The notes beneath the pieces were generated by a model. That model saw only the letters and a program-made list of their open reading frames with translations, made no database searches and was not told where the DNA came from. This document shows positions 27,601 to 42,111 of a DNA stretch of 64,000 nucleotides, piece after piece (positions within the stretch are counted from its first letter, which is position 1; each line of letters opens with the position of its first letter). This DNA comes from Burhinus oedicnemus (lineage: Eukaryota > Chordata > Aves > Charadriiformes > Burhinidae). The stretch spans positions 744,001 through 808,000 of the forward strand of contig VFFE01007914.1 of assembly GCA_008921705.1 (NCBI GenBank), read 5' to 3'. The translations under genes and the position numbers were made by a program.

Positions 27601-30000
27601 AGGGGCCAGTCATTAGGGAATTAAATAACCTCAAATTCCTTTCAGCTGTGTCAACAAAGAGCCTAATCCATTGTGGCTTACTACCAAAATGTGAAATTCA
27701 CACCCTTGGAGACAAAAGCCTTAATTAGAAAAACTACCACAGTATGTACTAATCAACACTCTTCTTGGCAGTCATTACAGATATGCTGACAGCTGGATGA
27801 ACATGAAGTCTGGGAACCAGGCAGCTGCTGACAGTTTTTGGAAACAGGAGGTCCACCTGAGACACATTATTTATCATATGGTCTAGGTATTGAATATTGT
27901 CAGTAGGGAAGAGGTACAGGGTTGGACTAAGGCTAGTCATTAGGCTTCTGATTTTTCCCCTTCTTTTTCACATAATAACCAACTTTGTGCACATTTTTCT
28001 TACCCTTTTTAAAGCTGGATGAAACATTTTTAGAGCGAGGGAATGAGGAATCCAGGAACACACTTTTTGTCAGTTTTATCAAAAATACTTTCAAATGAGA
28101 GCTACGCATAGTTCAGACCAAAATTGTTCATTCTAAGTGGGATTGTATTTATCATGCTGAGATAGGGAAAAGAAAGAAAAGGAAAATATTTCACACCAGA
28201 AAAGCAAAGTAAACTAATGTCTATATAATTCAATGATACATCTACTTGTCTGCTGAGTACAGGAGACAGTAAGTCTGAGTTTATAAAATGTTCTTTCCGA
28301 AATAAACCATAAGACGGGTAAAATTCAGGGTCTCAAACCTCACAGTTATTGTCCCGAAGGGTAAACCACTTACAAAAAGCAAACATTTTATATATCAGCA
28401 TTTGCAGAGAAGAGTAAGACTTATGAAGCAGGTATTTTGAGTAGGATGTAATAGAAACATTTGTCTAACATTACACCTAGACTTCAGAAACAGATAACAT
28501 GGCATTACTTTCATTAACATTGATTTCATTACGCTAATGCCTAAAACACCAATAAAGAGTGGGCATCTTAAGGGTATGTTTAGACTCTTGTCATGGGCCA
28601 TGATTCTGTTTTCCTGTGCTGTACCCAGAAATAGGAAAGGAAGCCCGTGACAGTCAGGTGTACGTACATAAGGGAGTTAAGGGAGGTGTAGCATATCCAT
28701 CAGCAGTTTCCAGTCTGTGCATAAGACAAGATACAGATGTTTGTAGGGAGAGTAAGGGCTACTCAGCCTGCCCACACAGCTCTGGGAGGGCCCAGAGAAC
28801 CAGTGTGTTGCTGTCTTCATATCTGGAGCACCTGAGTGCCCTGAGAACAAGCTGCCCCTCATGCCAGAGTGCTCAGCTCGTGGCCACGATGGGGCACATA
28901 CTGTGGTTACCAATGTTTCCAAGGCTGGTTTATTTGGAGCGAGGTGAGGCTGGCTCAGTCAGCGCAAAAGGCACAGTCACACACCAGGAGCCTGACTCTT
29001 CTCAGTCTTTTGTGGGGCCTTAGAAACTGGCAGTTTTTGAATGTAAAGTCTGGAAAGAAGATATTGAGATAGCTTTTTCTCTCCGCAGTAGTTTGAGAAT
29101 TACTCCAGATGTGACCTGTCCTTGAAATTTCCTTTGTCTGCTTGGGGTAAGGTAGCAGAGTCCTATTTCAGTAAGGCTTTTAAAACAAATATAAGATCTC
29201 TTCTGTCAATACAGGCTGCTGGGATTTACTTTTAAAAGTAAATAATAGCATTTCATGATCCTTTTACCTACCTTCTCAGCTACTTTCCCCTCTCTCTGCT
29301 GTACTTTTAATAAAGTGCTCATCCAAATCACAGTACGGGTCCTACCACAAAGACCTACCATTCTTTTTTAAGACAATCACAAAAAAGAGAAGGGTCCTTT
29401 TTACTAAAACCCCACATATGTGGTAGTTTTAGAGACCAGCCTCAATGATGCTGCATTCTTTCTTCCTGAAAAGGCATACTGGTGCTGTAAGGATATGTCT
29501 GTATTCCTAGACACTTTCCAACTCTCATGTCTGGGTGAATGCCCCACCCATATCCCAGACTTCATATCAGCACAAGACCCTGGCACATGCTACATTTCCC
29601 AGCACATCACAGACATTAGTCTGTAGACAGCTTAAGTAATTTGCCTTCCTAAGCACCATAAACTTTCTGTAGGTAAAGTTAATACTGCATAGTCTGCAAA
29701 GTCTCATATATTACCTCTTAAGACTTAAAGGCTGGTCTCAGATGTCTCCTTTCCCCACTCCATAAAACTATAATCTTATGAGGACCATTGATTTTTCAAG
29801 TTAATGTTCCATCTTCAACTCCCACCATGGAGAAAGTGGTTTTATCTTGTTATTTGCACCACGGAGTTTTTCCAGAAGGAACAACACTAACACTGCCACA
29901 GGAATGGGGAAGGAGAAGAAAAGCAAAATGTTATTTATCACCATAGCCTGGAGGCATAAAAACAGACTGAATACCATATTCCTCCTTTTTTCTTTTAAGG
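18679..30000. other. Intergenic DNA, no gene seen
   Basis: No exon, RNA gene or clear transposable element was recognised on either strand. Open frames here are short and mostly begin at non-ATG codons. The longest, plus strand 28616-29023, starts at GTG and has no recognisable domain. GC rises slightly around 25.9-26.6 kb and 28.7-29.0 kb without a coding signature. Confidence 0.55.
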
Positions 30001-33000
30001 CATTTCTATCATGATATTACTATGAAAGATTTATTTCTGGCTTTGGGGTTTTTGTCTTTCGCTTGTGGAGCTGAAAAACTCAGTGAATTTAAATAGGAAA
30101 AGAAAAAAATCTCTCTCTTAACTGCTATAGCACAAACTGCAGCATATGAAATTGTCCAGATGTTTCTCATGGTGCGAACTATCAGAATACCTGATAGAAT
30201 GGAAAATCCTTGTGTGTGCATGACATTGTAATACACAATTAGAAGTGCCCACTGAGAGCGAGCAAGGGAAGCTCCATCTCTTTCCAAAATCCCTGATGAG
30301 GTATTTATTGCCGGATCCCTACTTTTTGTTCATGCCACACTGTAGCCATGCATCTTCCTACAGAAAGGGCTCCACTACCAGGAAGATGTATGAATGCCCA
30401 TATGTCGTTGACCTATTCTAGTCCCCCATACTCTGAGAAAATACAAGGAGGTCCTTGAAGTACATGTCCACTTCCCTCTGGACTGTAAGTCCCAGGATGG
30501 AACCAATTCAGGTTTCCAGAGTAATGTCTGCTGTTTAGGGAAGCCTCAGGAGCTTCTTCTCTGGTACCTTCCTGTTGTCTTCTTCCCTGTTATTTCCCCA
30601 TCCCATGTCAGAGGAACTCCTCCTTCTGGGTGAACATGCCACTGTAGCGCCCAGGTAAGAGCACGTGTAATGCCCAATTTGTTGTGCATGCTGAGCAGCT
30701 ACTGAATTGTGCAGGGAAGTCTGCAGGACTGATCAAGCTGTCTTTTCCAGCCATGGAAGGGGGCTACTGTTTAGGGCAGTCAGTGAAGCAGGCACTATGG
30801 TCGTGGCACAGTGTTCTCTTCCATACTCAACCACTTCTGCTTTCAGCACTGGTCTTACAGGGGTTATGCCTTTCTCTCCTGGCAGAACACCGTTATTTGC
30901 AGATTAGGGGGTTCTTCTGTTATGGAGTCTTGAAAAGCAGGAAGGATTTCCACCTTTCTTTTTTCCACAGTTAGGATGATTATGATGAGAAAGGAGGACT
31001 GTGTGCAGAAACCAGAGTGTGCTCATTTGTGACTGCCCAGCAAACACCTTCTTTTTAGTTGCAGGACTGTATGAACACTGAGGCATTCAGGCTGTGCATT
31101 ACTGTGGATGGGGGCATAGACATCTACAGCGCAACACGCTCTGTGCTAGGAGGAGTGGATTGCAATTAAAATGAGCGCCAATTCTGGAAGATGTGTCTAG
31201 CCTATATTTGGATGAATAATTACAGCCAGAAGAAGCACGCTGTTAATATTTACATTAAATTCATTTACAAGAAATTAATATTCAATGTCTTCATTGATTT
31301 ATCTAAAGACTGATACTGGTCTGATTTTGTGGGGTTTTGTCAAGCCCATTTTCCTGATGAGTCCTGTGCTGTTAGCTGTCCCCACTTCTGACCAGTGCCA
31401 TAAGGCACCACAATCTCTGAAGGGTACAGAAGCCCTCAGCAGGCCTACACGAGTCTTTACCCAGCAGTAGCAGCTGTGAATTATTCTGGTACTCTGCCAT
31501 GTATTTATGGCTTGTAAAGGTTTTGTATCTTTCTAAACCTATTTGTCTCAGCAAAGAAAGCACAAAACAGATGCACTTGCAAAATCAGGATTCTCCCATT
31601 GTTTACACCATCCATAGTATTTTCTGCTCACTTGTCACACTTTATTTGCCATATTTTGAAAACGCAGGAGAATAAAAAGTCACAGACTTGACATTTTCTC
31701 TTGTTCCTTATGAGCATTGTGCACAGTCATTGATCCAACAAGATTTCATGAAACACAATTTACAAAAAAGGAAAGATTTTAATCTATTTGACATGACTCA
31801 AGGGTGTACTCAAGGGCTGTATCTGCTGTGTATATTTTTGCTTCAGTAAGAAAAGAAACTGCTTTTGCATTAAAACTTTCTCTTGGTTCTGCCATTGTGC
31901 AAGCTCTGGGAACACGCTGAAGGGTTCTGATGTGCCATGGATGCATTTGTGCAGTGTCTGGTACAAGACTGTCAGAAAATACCTTTATTTTCACTTGACA
32001 GACTGATGGAATAACCATTTTTACTTTCTGCCTTTCAGTCAAATTACTGTGTTGTGCTTGTTCATATCAATATCTTTCACATGAAATAAAAGCAATGTGT
32101 AATTTAATTAAATATAAAGGGGATTCTCTAGCAAAAATTCGCTGTACACAGGACAGATCCTTTAAAACTTGACCTTTTCATGTATCACTGCTGCATGGGG
32201 ACTGTCAAACAGTTTCCCAGATTTAAAAGTAACGCCAGAGAGTTTGAATTGGACAGCTTGGTTTCTTCTGCTCTTCAAAACCAGAAAATCTCTAGCATTA
32301 AGTATAAAATCTGAGTTTTCTCTGCTTTTTGCTTAGATTCAAACAGGACTGTCATTCTTCTTAATAGATTTAAAATTACTTTTTTCACATAAAATGTGAC
32401 ATTTTCAAGAAAAAATTGTTGAGATTTTTTTGTATGATCTCTTTTTTGGGGAAGAATTTCCATTTTTCAGACAATCCTAGTGAAAATCATCACTCAGGAC
32501 ACCTGAGTTTGGTTTTCAGTTGTTCTTTGTTGGGTTTGTGCTTCTCTGGGAATTATAGAGGCTAAATGAGATGAATAAATTGATTTTTAACAGGCTTATT
32601 ACAGTGAACACTTGCCAACATGTTCTCAGCTTGAAAAATAAAGCTCTTAAGATTTAATTTTTAGCAGCCTTTCTCCAAAAGTAAAATTTAATTAGAACCC
32701 TATTATACCAAAATTGAAGTAGTGCTGAGGCAGTGCGATGAATACTCTGTCCCATATAGTCTGATTTATAATCCATAAGTGCTTCAAAGAACTACCTTAT
32801 TGTCCTCTCTATATTCATATGCATTTCCTATTGATATCAATAAGAACTGTATGGCTGCTTTGCATATATTTGTGATTTTTTTTAAAATAAAGTCATGTAA
32901 GAATCTCTATTTTACTGTATATTTACTATGGCTTTACATTGCCAAGAATGAACATGCATAAATTCATATTAAATTTCAGGACCTTAAAGTTCCTGTTGGA

Positions 33001-36000
33001 AATGTGAAGAGGAAAGTAAGTGAATCTTTTAGAAACATCAGTATCACCTTAATTCTTTAGTATAGAAAAACCTTCCTAGAAAATACAGAATATTTATGCC
33101 TACTTACACCAATGTGAGCCCAAAATAATGTTTCTGAACTCATGATTTGTAGTTATTCCAGACTTAAAATGAGATATAACAAACATCTCTAGGCTATATG
33201 GTAATCCATAACATAAAAGTTTTAAAAAAAAAAAGAACAACAACAAAAAAAACCCACCCAAGGATATTTTGCTAGACCATTTTCTTACCCTCCATCACCT
33301 TTCTCTCAGTGAATTCCTGACACTTTTAAAGGACTTGTATCTGAGATTAGTAGTTAATTACATGACCAGAACTTAAAGCATCTTCACATTCTCTCTACGT
33401 AAGGGACAACAGAAGGTACAAGAAAATGGAAAACCAGCAGGGTAAAAACAGTAAAGGGACAGCTGGTCTGCAGAAATGGCTGTTCTTGACTCAAGCTCTA
33501 AATAATTTTTGGTCAAATTTCAAGTCAGAAATAGCTGCAATTGCTTACCTTTTAATGTCTAACAGGAAATGTTAATGATTAAATGGTAATTGGTTACTTA
33601 CACAAATAGCACTTCCTACAAGATAATTTTGATGTGGACTTAAACTAGCTTGTTAAGATCAAGCTATTTTCACCAGAGATCATTTTCCATTTTCAAAATG
33701 GTTCCTGTAAGGTAGCAACCCACTTTTTAAAAAACAATTTTCTGTATGAGCAGCATGATAATCAGGTTTTACAGGCTAGCCAAATGGCAGGAAGATACCA
33801 AGCTAGTGTACTAAATAAGTGTTTTGTTAAGACCTAAAAAAACGGAAGTAACGGAAAGCTCCTCTGACTTCCTCTCATTTTCTTACGTACCAGAGGCTTA
33901 AAAATACATTTATTGTATCTATTTTCTCCAGTTACGCAGTCTGATTGCAGATCTGACAACGCCATGGGAATTGCCAACAGTTCTGCTGGTTGGCAGCTAA
34001 ATGTCACTGAATGCTGATACTGGACATCACCACGTAACTTCTCAGACCACGCTTGCATCCACAATCCGAGCACAGCCACAGAAAGCTAATGGGTGTTCCT
34101 AAGAGGAGGCAGGACTCTATGACCTCCCACGCAAATGATCATTGATCTGCAGCTTTCAATGCTTGATTACACACTGTTGAAAGGTAGAAAACTCTATAGC
34201 AATGTGCTTTTTTTTTAACCCAATTCAGGCTGCTACTGTCATTATAAAATCATCATAAAACATATTTACATCTTTGAAAAGGAGTTGAGAAGTTGACTAA
34301 CTTCCAAACACGTACTTGCCCATTTGGGAATCTCACAGGGTGTGATCATCAGCACACTGACCCTCCCGTACGTACTGTGTAAAAGGACCATTTCCTCTCC
34401 TCCGCACGTAGTCTCTGTTCTCTATTGCATTTGTGGGCAAAAGAGCCAAACCATGAATTAGCATCTGCTCAGGTTTTAATAACATTATTCGGAAATATGT
34501 CTTTATTAGTTGCTTTTCTGATCAGGCGCTGCTAAATCCTGTCCAGGTATAAACTGATTTGAAGCTTTGATGTTTAATTGAAATGTGTTCTTGAGCCTGC
34601 TGTTGGTATTGTTCAGTACGCTGGAAAATGCAGCCTGACTTGTTGTGATACAAGCTGTCATGGTGACCCAGCCACTCTGTTTCAATAAAGGCTAAACCCA
34701 CAAAAACACTCTTGCTCTGTAAACATCACACACAATATTCAAGAAAATCATAGTAAAAGGTCATTATTTAAGTAGCAAAATAAAACTCTCCAAAATTAGG
34801 AAATGCTGGATTTACAGTGACCTTTGCTACCTTTAGCTCCTGCCCTGTGCAATGAATAAAGAGAAGTCCTGTGGAGTGGAAGAGTTTGTGGTCCCAGAAG
34901 TAACAACAACCTCAATGATGTCTCACTCAAAAAACAAGTGAGAGGCACCCGTGATTTTAGCTTTTCCTTCTTTGTCAGTGCTCAGGTCCAGCATCTGAGC
35001 CAGGCTATTACAGCAACCACAGATATCATGTTAAACTGAGGCACAGGAGCCCATACGGCTCCCCAGGGGTACAAAGGTGGTTTAGAACAGTGTCATTCCT
35101 TCACTGAGCGGAGCACTGCTATCGTCCCCGGGTTTTCTTCGCTGAAACAGAAGGAAAGTGGTAACGATGAAACATGGCAAATACATCTGTCTTTGCCTAG
35201 AGAGAAAATGAAAGCAAGCAGTGTCTAGACATGGGAGAAGCATTTAACTGAGGCTGGTGCACAGCAATATTTGCCATTGCTGGCATTCTCTCCTGTGGAT
35301 ACTTGCCCTGCTGCTGACAGCTCCATTCTCCGCAGCTACAGGATCAGATCGGAGAAGCTGCTGTAGACTCACGAGCCCACCCAAAGATGCGCTGTGCTTT
35401 TCTGAAATGGCTGGGCTGTTACAGAAATTAAGTAACTCTGCTCTCAGACTGGCAAAGCTGACGGGGGCTTGGGCAACATTTAATTTCAGACATTGAGATG
35501 CTTCAAGGTAAGGGTACTTTGTCATTTTAGAACTGGCAGTGCTTTTAGATCATATTGATTTTATTTCATTGTCTTGAGATCATCTGTCCTTAGCTCTAAG
35601 TGTAACTCCAGGCTCTCACAACTCTTGAAATACATACAGTCCTAGGCTATGCATAACTTAAGGCTGGAATGCGCTCCCCAGCTCAGCCTGGGCAAAAGGC
35701 TGTGCACAGCTGTGCAGAGCGCTGCAGAAAGGCTGACAGTACATGCTGCTGGGAATAGGGGTGCTCTGACAACAACAGTCATGGCACTCAGGCAAAGGCT
35801 AGTTTTCCAGGCCAGGTGCTGCAAAGAGTTTCAGCAACAGGAGACTAATCTTGGGATGTGCTTATAGTTTTCATGTAAGTCTGGAGTTTGCAGTGAGAGG
35901 AGTGACAGTTGCAATGCATGGAGAGAAGGCACAAGGGGCTCTCGGGGACTCACCTTTTATGCCTAAAATATATATGACATTTTTGTTAGTAGTTCAGTTG

Positions 36001-39000
36001 GACCACAGTCAGCTACATCAAGTACAGCTAGCTTTCCAAAGCTGTTCACCTGTGGTGGAGCTGATTTCCCATTATGCATACAGGGAGGGGACAAGCATGT
36101 ATAGGATACATGTGAAACACCTCCTTCTCATGCTTTTCCTGTTCTCCCTTTCCAGTCCCCAGATACTGTGAGAAGCTGGCTGCTACTTGCCTTGGACATG
36201 AAATGAGAAGACACCGAGAGGACTAAAATGAGAAGGACCTTATGTGACAGGCAGGTAAGTAGTACGTGGTACAAATGTTGGAAGGGCTGTCTGCTATAGA
36301 GCAAAGTCTTACAAGATTGCTAATGTCAACAAGGATATCTTGTCTCAGATGCCATGTAGATGGGACCCTCCAGCTTTACAGGAGCTACGGCAGAAAGTCA
36401 CAGCCCACCTCCACACAGTGGGTCTGCTTGAGGTAGACTGCTGGAGATACATGGGAAACACAGTCTGTAGGCACTGGGAAAGAGCAATACAGACTGGTTC
36501 ATGGAGCAGCTCAGAACTGGGAAAGATTAAAAACAGTTATGTTACAGTATCACCACTCTTGGGAGAGAGGCAGCATTAATATCTTCTTGTGTTCACTCAA
36601 TGGAAGTGTCTTTTCCGAATTAAACATGCACTGTAAGGCAAATCTGTAGGGCTCTGAGACAGAAATGACACAGAGCTTCTGACTCACAAATTACTCCCCT
36701 TGTTTAAAGAATGAAATAAAAAAATCCCTCTCCTGATAGATTAAAAACAGTTCACTGGATTAGTTAAGTATGGCCATGTATTATATCTTTTCTGTTCAAA
36801 ATCAATGCTATAGAAATTTACTAACTGTATCATGTTGTAATACAAAATCCAAACTTCTTTAATTTGCCTTATATACTGACAATCCTCGACTATACCCTCT
36901 AAAAGAAAAAAGAACATATTCATCTCCAGTATATTGCCATTTTCCTGTTGACTTAGGTCATAAAAGTCATTAATGGATGTTTGTTAAAAGCAAACACAAT
37001 TCTTTTACATTGTCGCTGGTCGCTAAGATAGCAGTAGCACTGGGACTCAGAAATAAGTCAGAAACAATCAGAAACGAAGGCAACTTTTCAAAAAGGGATT
37101 AGACAGTTTTCTAAATTAGATGAGAAGTCAAAAGCAGATCCAGCCAAGCAATGTAATTGTGGTGCCGACCTGCCAGTTTAGCGGCTGCAAAACGTGCTAT
37201 AATGTAAAGCATGGAGTCAAGTCCCTTAGTCAGACTTCCCCCATCCCTCCACTGGAGCAGGACCAACCCCAGAAGTGCCTAAATGTACTTGTGAATTGTA
37301 TTTGGTTCTACCTTTGTTGTATATCTCCATAGCTTGAAACATAAAACTTCTTTGGGAAGCTACAGCTCTTGAGCTATAGCATCCACATTTTCAGATGTCT
37401 TTGTCTCTCATCCAGATCCCAAGGGACCCCTACCCTATTAAAACTTCTATGTTTTCAGACTGTGTTTGCCAAAATGCAGTCATGCTGGCAATCTTTGAGC
37501 CAGGAAAGACCATTTGAAGACACATCTTTTTGGTCTATCCTTGTTCTCATTCTTCCTCTTCCCACATTCCCTTCTGGCACAGCGCATGGGGCCCCTCTAG
37601 TCTTACGCAGGCAGGAGAATGAGAAGACTTATCATGGTACCAGAAAAGCAAGAAGCCAGTAGCAGGTAACACCAAGCATCTCTGTAGAGCCCTGTGACTG
37701 TTACAAGTACTGCAAATATATAGGTGGATTTTGAAAGGCATCCAGCGATTTTGTGAGGTTGACTTGTGATTTCATTGAAAGGCTAACTATTGTGCAACAG
37801 ACTCTTATTTTAGAAATAAGTGAAGAAAGAAATGAGTACTGGAAATCAACACTGCAAACCTTCAACTTAATATGAATCTGTTTAAGTTATGAGAAAGCAT
37901 TTTTCTTTCTTACTCCCAAACTAATTCTTCCTGTGCTTATATTTCTGTGAATCTGTTTTGACAGAGTTAAGAAAAATATCTATGGGGCAGGTGTGCTCGG
38001 AAAAGTAAAGACACTGTTCTGTATTGTAACCAAAGTGGCTGTGTTGAAGACAATTATCACTTCACAGTGTAACGCTCAATGCGGTACTTCAAGTCTGTTG
38101 AGAATCCAACCATACTGACACTTTAGAATCCAGCATTATAATGTTTCTGTTACAGGCAGGGTGGGGTGACAAGATGCTATCAGACTTATTTTGTGCTTGT
38201 TCTAGTCTAGAAAACAAAAAAATCTTCCACAGAGGAAGCAGTAATTGCCTCTATTCTCTCTTTTTCAGAGACTGTGAGAAGGGATGGTAGTTTTCTCAAT
38301 CGTTGCAAAAATATTATTGAAAGAAACCAACTCAAAATTCAGGAGAGAAAGATAGAAAAGAACTGATGTTTCTGAAATAAGAAAGTTTTCACAAAAGGAA
38401 AAAAAGAATCAAATGGTATTTTAACAATCGTTTTGGCATAGATCTCAATGTAGTACCTGAAAAGTTGACACACTCTCATTTACAGATTTCCTTTGTTTCT
38501 TTGACTACAGAGTTTGAAGAAAACACTTCATATAATGCATTCTACAATAATTTGTTTAATTGTTAGCAAGCAGTGTTGTTTGGAAATAGCATCATACATA
38601 CAGCTGTACTTGTATACAATGTGTACAAAAGCACAGTAACAGACACTTCCAAAACGTGCATATTGGGTTAGCAATATGCCTAGTAAAGCTCCAGACAGAT
38701 TAACTAATTCCCCCACACCATGCAACAAGAATTTGAGAGAAGGCATATACAATTTAGCTTACTTACTCAGAACAGGCTTTGAGTATTAGGCCTGGGAAAC
38801 AGTGAACCAAAATTGTGTGGATTTCCTGACAAGAACGAGTTACAGTCTACCTGGGAATACCTTCCCTGCACAACGAAAAAGAACAGGCTGTAGCTTGCAG
38901 TTCTGCCAGAAGGCAGACTCATGATGTCCATACCACACATAGCAATTTAAGACACTGAGAGAAGAGTATAAATCAAACACAAGCATCAAATCTACTATAA

Positions 39001-42000
39001 ATTAGATTATTATTTTTCCGGTAGGGTACCTGTAGCATCTGGTAATGTCCACATCAGACAAATGCCTTCAGGAAATAAAAAACACAATGGATTTAGAAGG
39101 CGTATGAAATGTTATGCTGTGTAGAGAGATTGTGAAACAAAATGAGAAGCAGGGAACCAGAAAAAAAAAATGCAGAAATAAAAGGCAAACTTGATCACAG
39201 TCAATGATCTCCATTGAGAATTGAGAAAGGAAGGCTTTAAGCTTTTGTGTTTTGTGGGTGTGAAATATCCAGAGGTAAAAGTGATTCAAGACTGGTGAGA
39301 GCAGAGGAATCTAAAACTGGCTGGCATCCAGGAAGAATTAGTGGCATAAAATTAAAGACGAGTTCTGAGAACATGTCAGCTCCCATGGAATTAAGGCATG
39401 GAGAGAGAGAAGAAGAGGTGAAATGGAGAAAAAGGAGGATGAGACAGTGTTAGGCAGTTATGGATGACAACTTCTTAAACTATTACTGACAGATTTACAA
39501 GATCACATCAATCTGCTCCTTCATATAAAGTCTTCCAAGGACCCTCTGAAGCCACAGGGCTGCTGCAGTCAGCTAGGGCAGGCAATATGGAGCTCCACAC
39601 TGAACTTCATAAATTTTGTCATTTGAATGCTGCACACAACTTTAACTATATTACATACTATAGGTCTCACCAGCTGGACCACGCTGGTTGACATTCAGAC
39701 CTTCAATCTGCTACTTTCTCTGTTGAATGCTAACAACTGGAGATTTTTTTCAGGTAATTAGCTAAAATCACGAACAGATTACATCCATGTACTTTCTTGT
39801 TTTAAAAATTGGGGTAGGGTATAGCTAGTCTTGAAGGTACAGGAATTGGGAATGAAATTTTGAACTTCAGCTGGTTACACAGAATTACAAATAGAACTAA
39901 ATTAACAGCAAGTGCTTTAATAAGGACAGAAGGAACTATAAGCTGCTAGACAGTATTAGCACTTCAGCTTTTGAAATTATAAGACTAGCAACTAATTCTG
40001 AAATCCAATCTAAATTTCTAGTGTACTTTCTACTGTTCACCTTAGAGAAGTCACTGCAGAAGCACAGGCTACAATGTTGTGACAGAGACAGCTCTGTGCT
40101 GGAGCAGTTCCACTCAATTTGAAAGAAAGAGCTATTTAAAATTACATTTGGCTCATGAACTGGCCATAAAAAACGACTTCAAGAAGGTGCCATTGTCTGC
40201 CACTACTGCCCCTTCTCCTAAGAAGGGCATCTGAGCATCTCCTCTCTGGAACTCTGACCCAGAACGGACCCTGCCCCAGCTAACCTCTCAGCTGGCTTAG
40301 GGAATGGTTAGTCTGACAGCGTGCAGCTGTATAAGGGGGGAATCAGCTCCGAGCCCATCAGCCCTTTCAGCAAAAGCTGGTGCAGCCCCGGGACAGAAAC
40401 TTTTATATGGGTGGCCTTACAGGAGTTTTTGCAGCACCAAGCTTCAGTCATTGTATCTATTTGACTATCTGTGTTGACACATGAGCTGATTTTAAAAAAG
40501 GAAAAAGAAAAAAGAGTAAAAAAAATAAAATAAAAGGATGCATTGTAAAGCTGAACTGCTTGCTTTCCTGTGGTCTGAAGGGCAGCATTGCAAGCCTTGC
40601 ATAAGGTAACCCCAGCAGAGGAGTGTGAATGAAAAGAGAGAGCAGTAAGCCCTCCTAGCAAATTTATTCTGGACAGGATGGTAATTGGTAACTGCAGCCT
40701 CACTCACCATTCCCTGCTGTTTCCATCCCAGCTTTACACTGACCATGTATGCTGAAAATGTTCTCCTGGGAATACTGACAAAGACCTGTGCACTGTCCAT
40801 GGCACTGGGATGACCCAAAAAAACATTTGAAAATCCTTCTTTTAGGCAGGCCGGCTTGGATTTTCAGAAGTGCACTATTTATGCACAAGGGCGTTCAGGA
40901 AAAGAAAAAGTATCTTTTAAAGCTGAGATTTTCAACAGTAGTTAGGCTCTGTTTTGACTGGTAAACAGTGTGTGCCATAGGAGTAGTAGATCTAGACAGC
41001 AAAACAGCCGGTAGTGAACCACCAATGGCAGCTACCCATGTGTCATTGCTTGGGGTTTATTTCATACTAGAGCTTGTCTAGTCCCATGGTTTGGATGACC
41101 ATTAATCAAAATATGCTAGATGTGTTCTTGCAGGGCATACTTCAGTTTGTTTTTGTCTGGTAGTAATCTGGGTTCTGCACTCAGAGACTGTTTCGAGCTG
41201 TAGGAAGCCTTGCCACAGACCCTCTCTGAAAAAGCCACTCAGAACTTCACCTCTTTGAATGTTCAGCCATCCCATTACTCTTAGCATCCTTCTTAGCTGT
41301 GTACTGATACCAGCAAGATCACTCAGTAGTAGCTAATATAAAGCATGTAGACACTCTAAACCAATGACATCATAGACTTAACAAATCAGAGAAATAACCT
41401 TTCAGACACTGTTTTAGAAAAACTGCATGTTGCATACAATGTTTTTCTTTTGAGATGTTAATCACAAAAAGAATGTAATTTTAGCAGATAAACTGCTGAC
41501 CTCAACAGCACACAGAACCCCCAGAAAGTAAATTCTCATCTGTACATCTGCCAAAGTGAAAAAACAAGGCAGTTTTAAATGAGGTACAGGTCTGGCACTT
41601 GATGCTTGAATATTTTTTTACCTGAAACTAGAATCTATGCATTGCAATGGCTCCTTAACTGGTTCAAAAAATGCCTACCACTCTTAATGAACAATGCTTG
41701 TACACACATCACAGCTAAAATCATGCAAAATCTATTACAGTAAGACATAAGCCTGGATCAATATTCAGTTAAAAATACATATTTTTCTGATCCGAAAATC
41801 TATACTTTTTAAAGCAATGTTAGATCAGCTACACTAATATTCACACCATTATTTTGCTTTCTTATATGTTAAACATATACCAGCATCTCCTTTAAAGTAC
41901 AATATGAAGCCAGTCAGGTTTGTTTGCTCAATAAAATGTACCCTTCACTTCTACGTAAAAGTAAGACCAGGTGTGAAATAACCTCAGATTGGCCAGACTT

Positions 42001-42111
42001 CAACAGATCCTCTGTTCTGAGGACTCTAAGCATAGGAGAGCCAAAAGTGAGATACAAACTGCAAAGAAAAAGTTCGAATTTGTTCCACGATCAAAAATCA
42101 CACCTATTAAA
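30001..42111. other. Intergenic DNA downstream of NMBR, no gene seen
   Basis: No coding exon is supported. A plus-strand frame at 35257-35496 looks superficially like a signal peptide but begins at GTG and has no partner exon. The NMBR 3' UTR must occupy the right-hand end. On the minus strand AATAAA hexamers occur at 41061-41056 and 40668-40663, about 1.05 and 1.44 kb past the stop codon. Either could be the poly(A) signal, but the transcript end cannot be fixed from sequence. The segment 34430-34700 is repeat-free and of balanced composition and could be a conserved non-coding element, which is inference only. Confidence 0.5.

Noticed and set aside
28616..29023. 135-residue plus-strand frame
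   Set aside because: GTG start, no domain, no neighbouring exon or promoter signal.
35257..35496. Frame resembling a signal peptide followed by a short secreted domain
   Set aside because: It starts at GTG, there is no promoter or splice context, and the opposite strand is equally open.
42070..42085. GTTCGAATTTG, similar to a tRNA T-loop
   Set aside because: No cloverleaf, acceptor stem or A-box at the right distance. The position is next to the NMBR stop codon.
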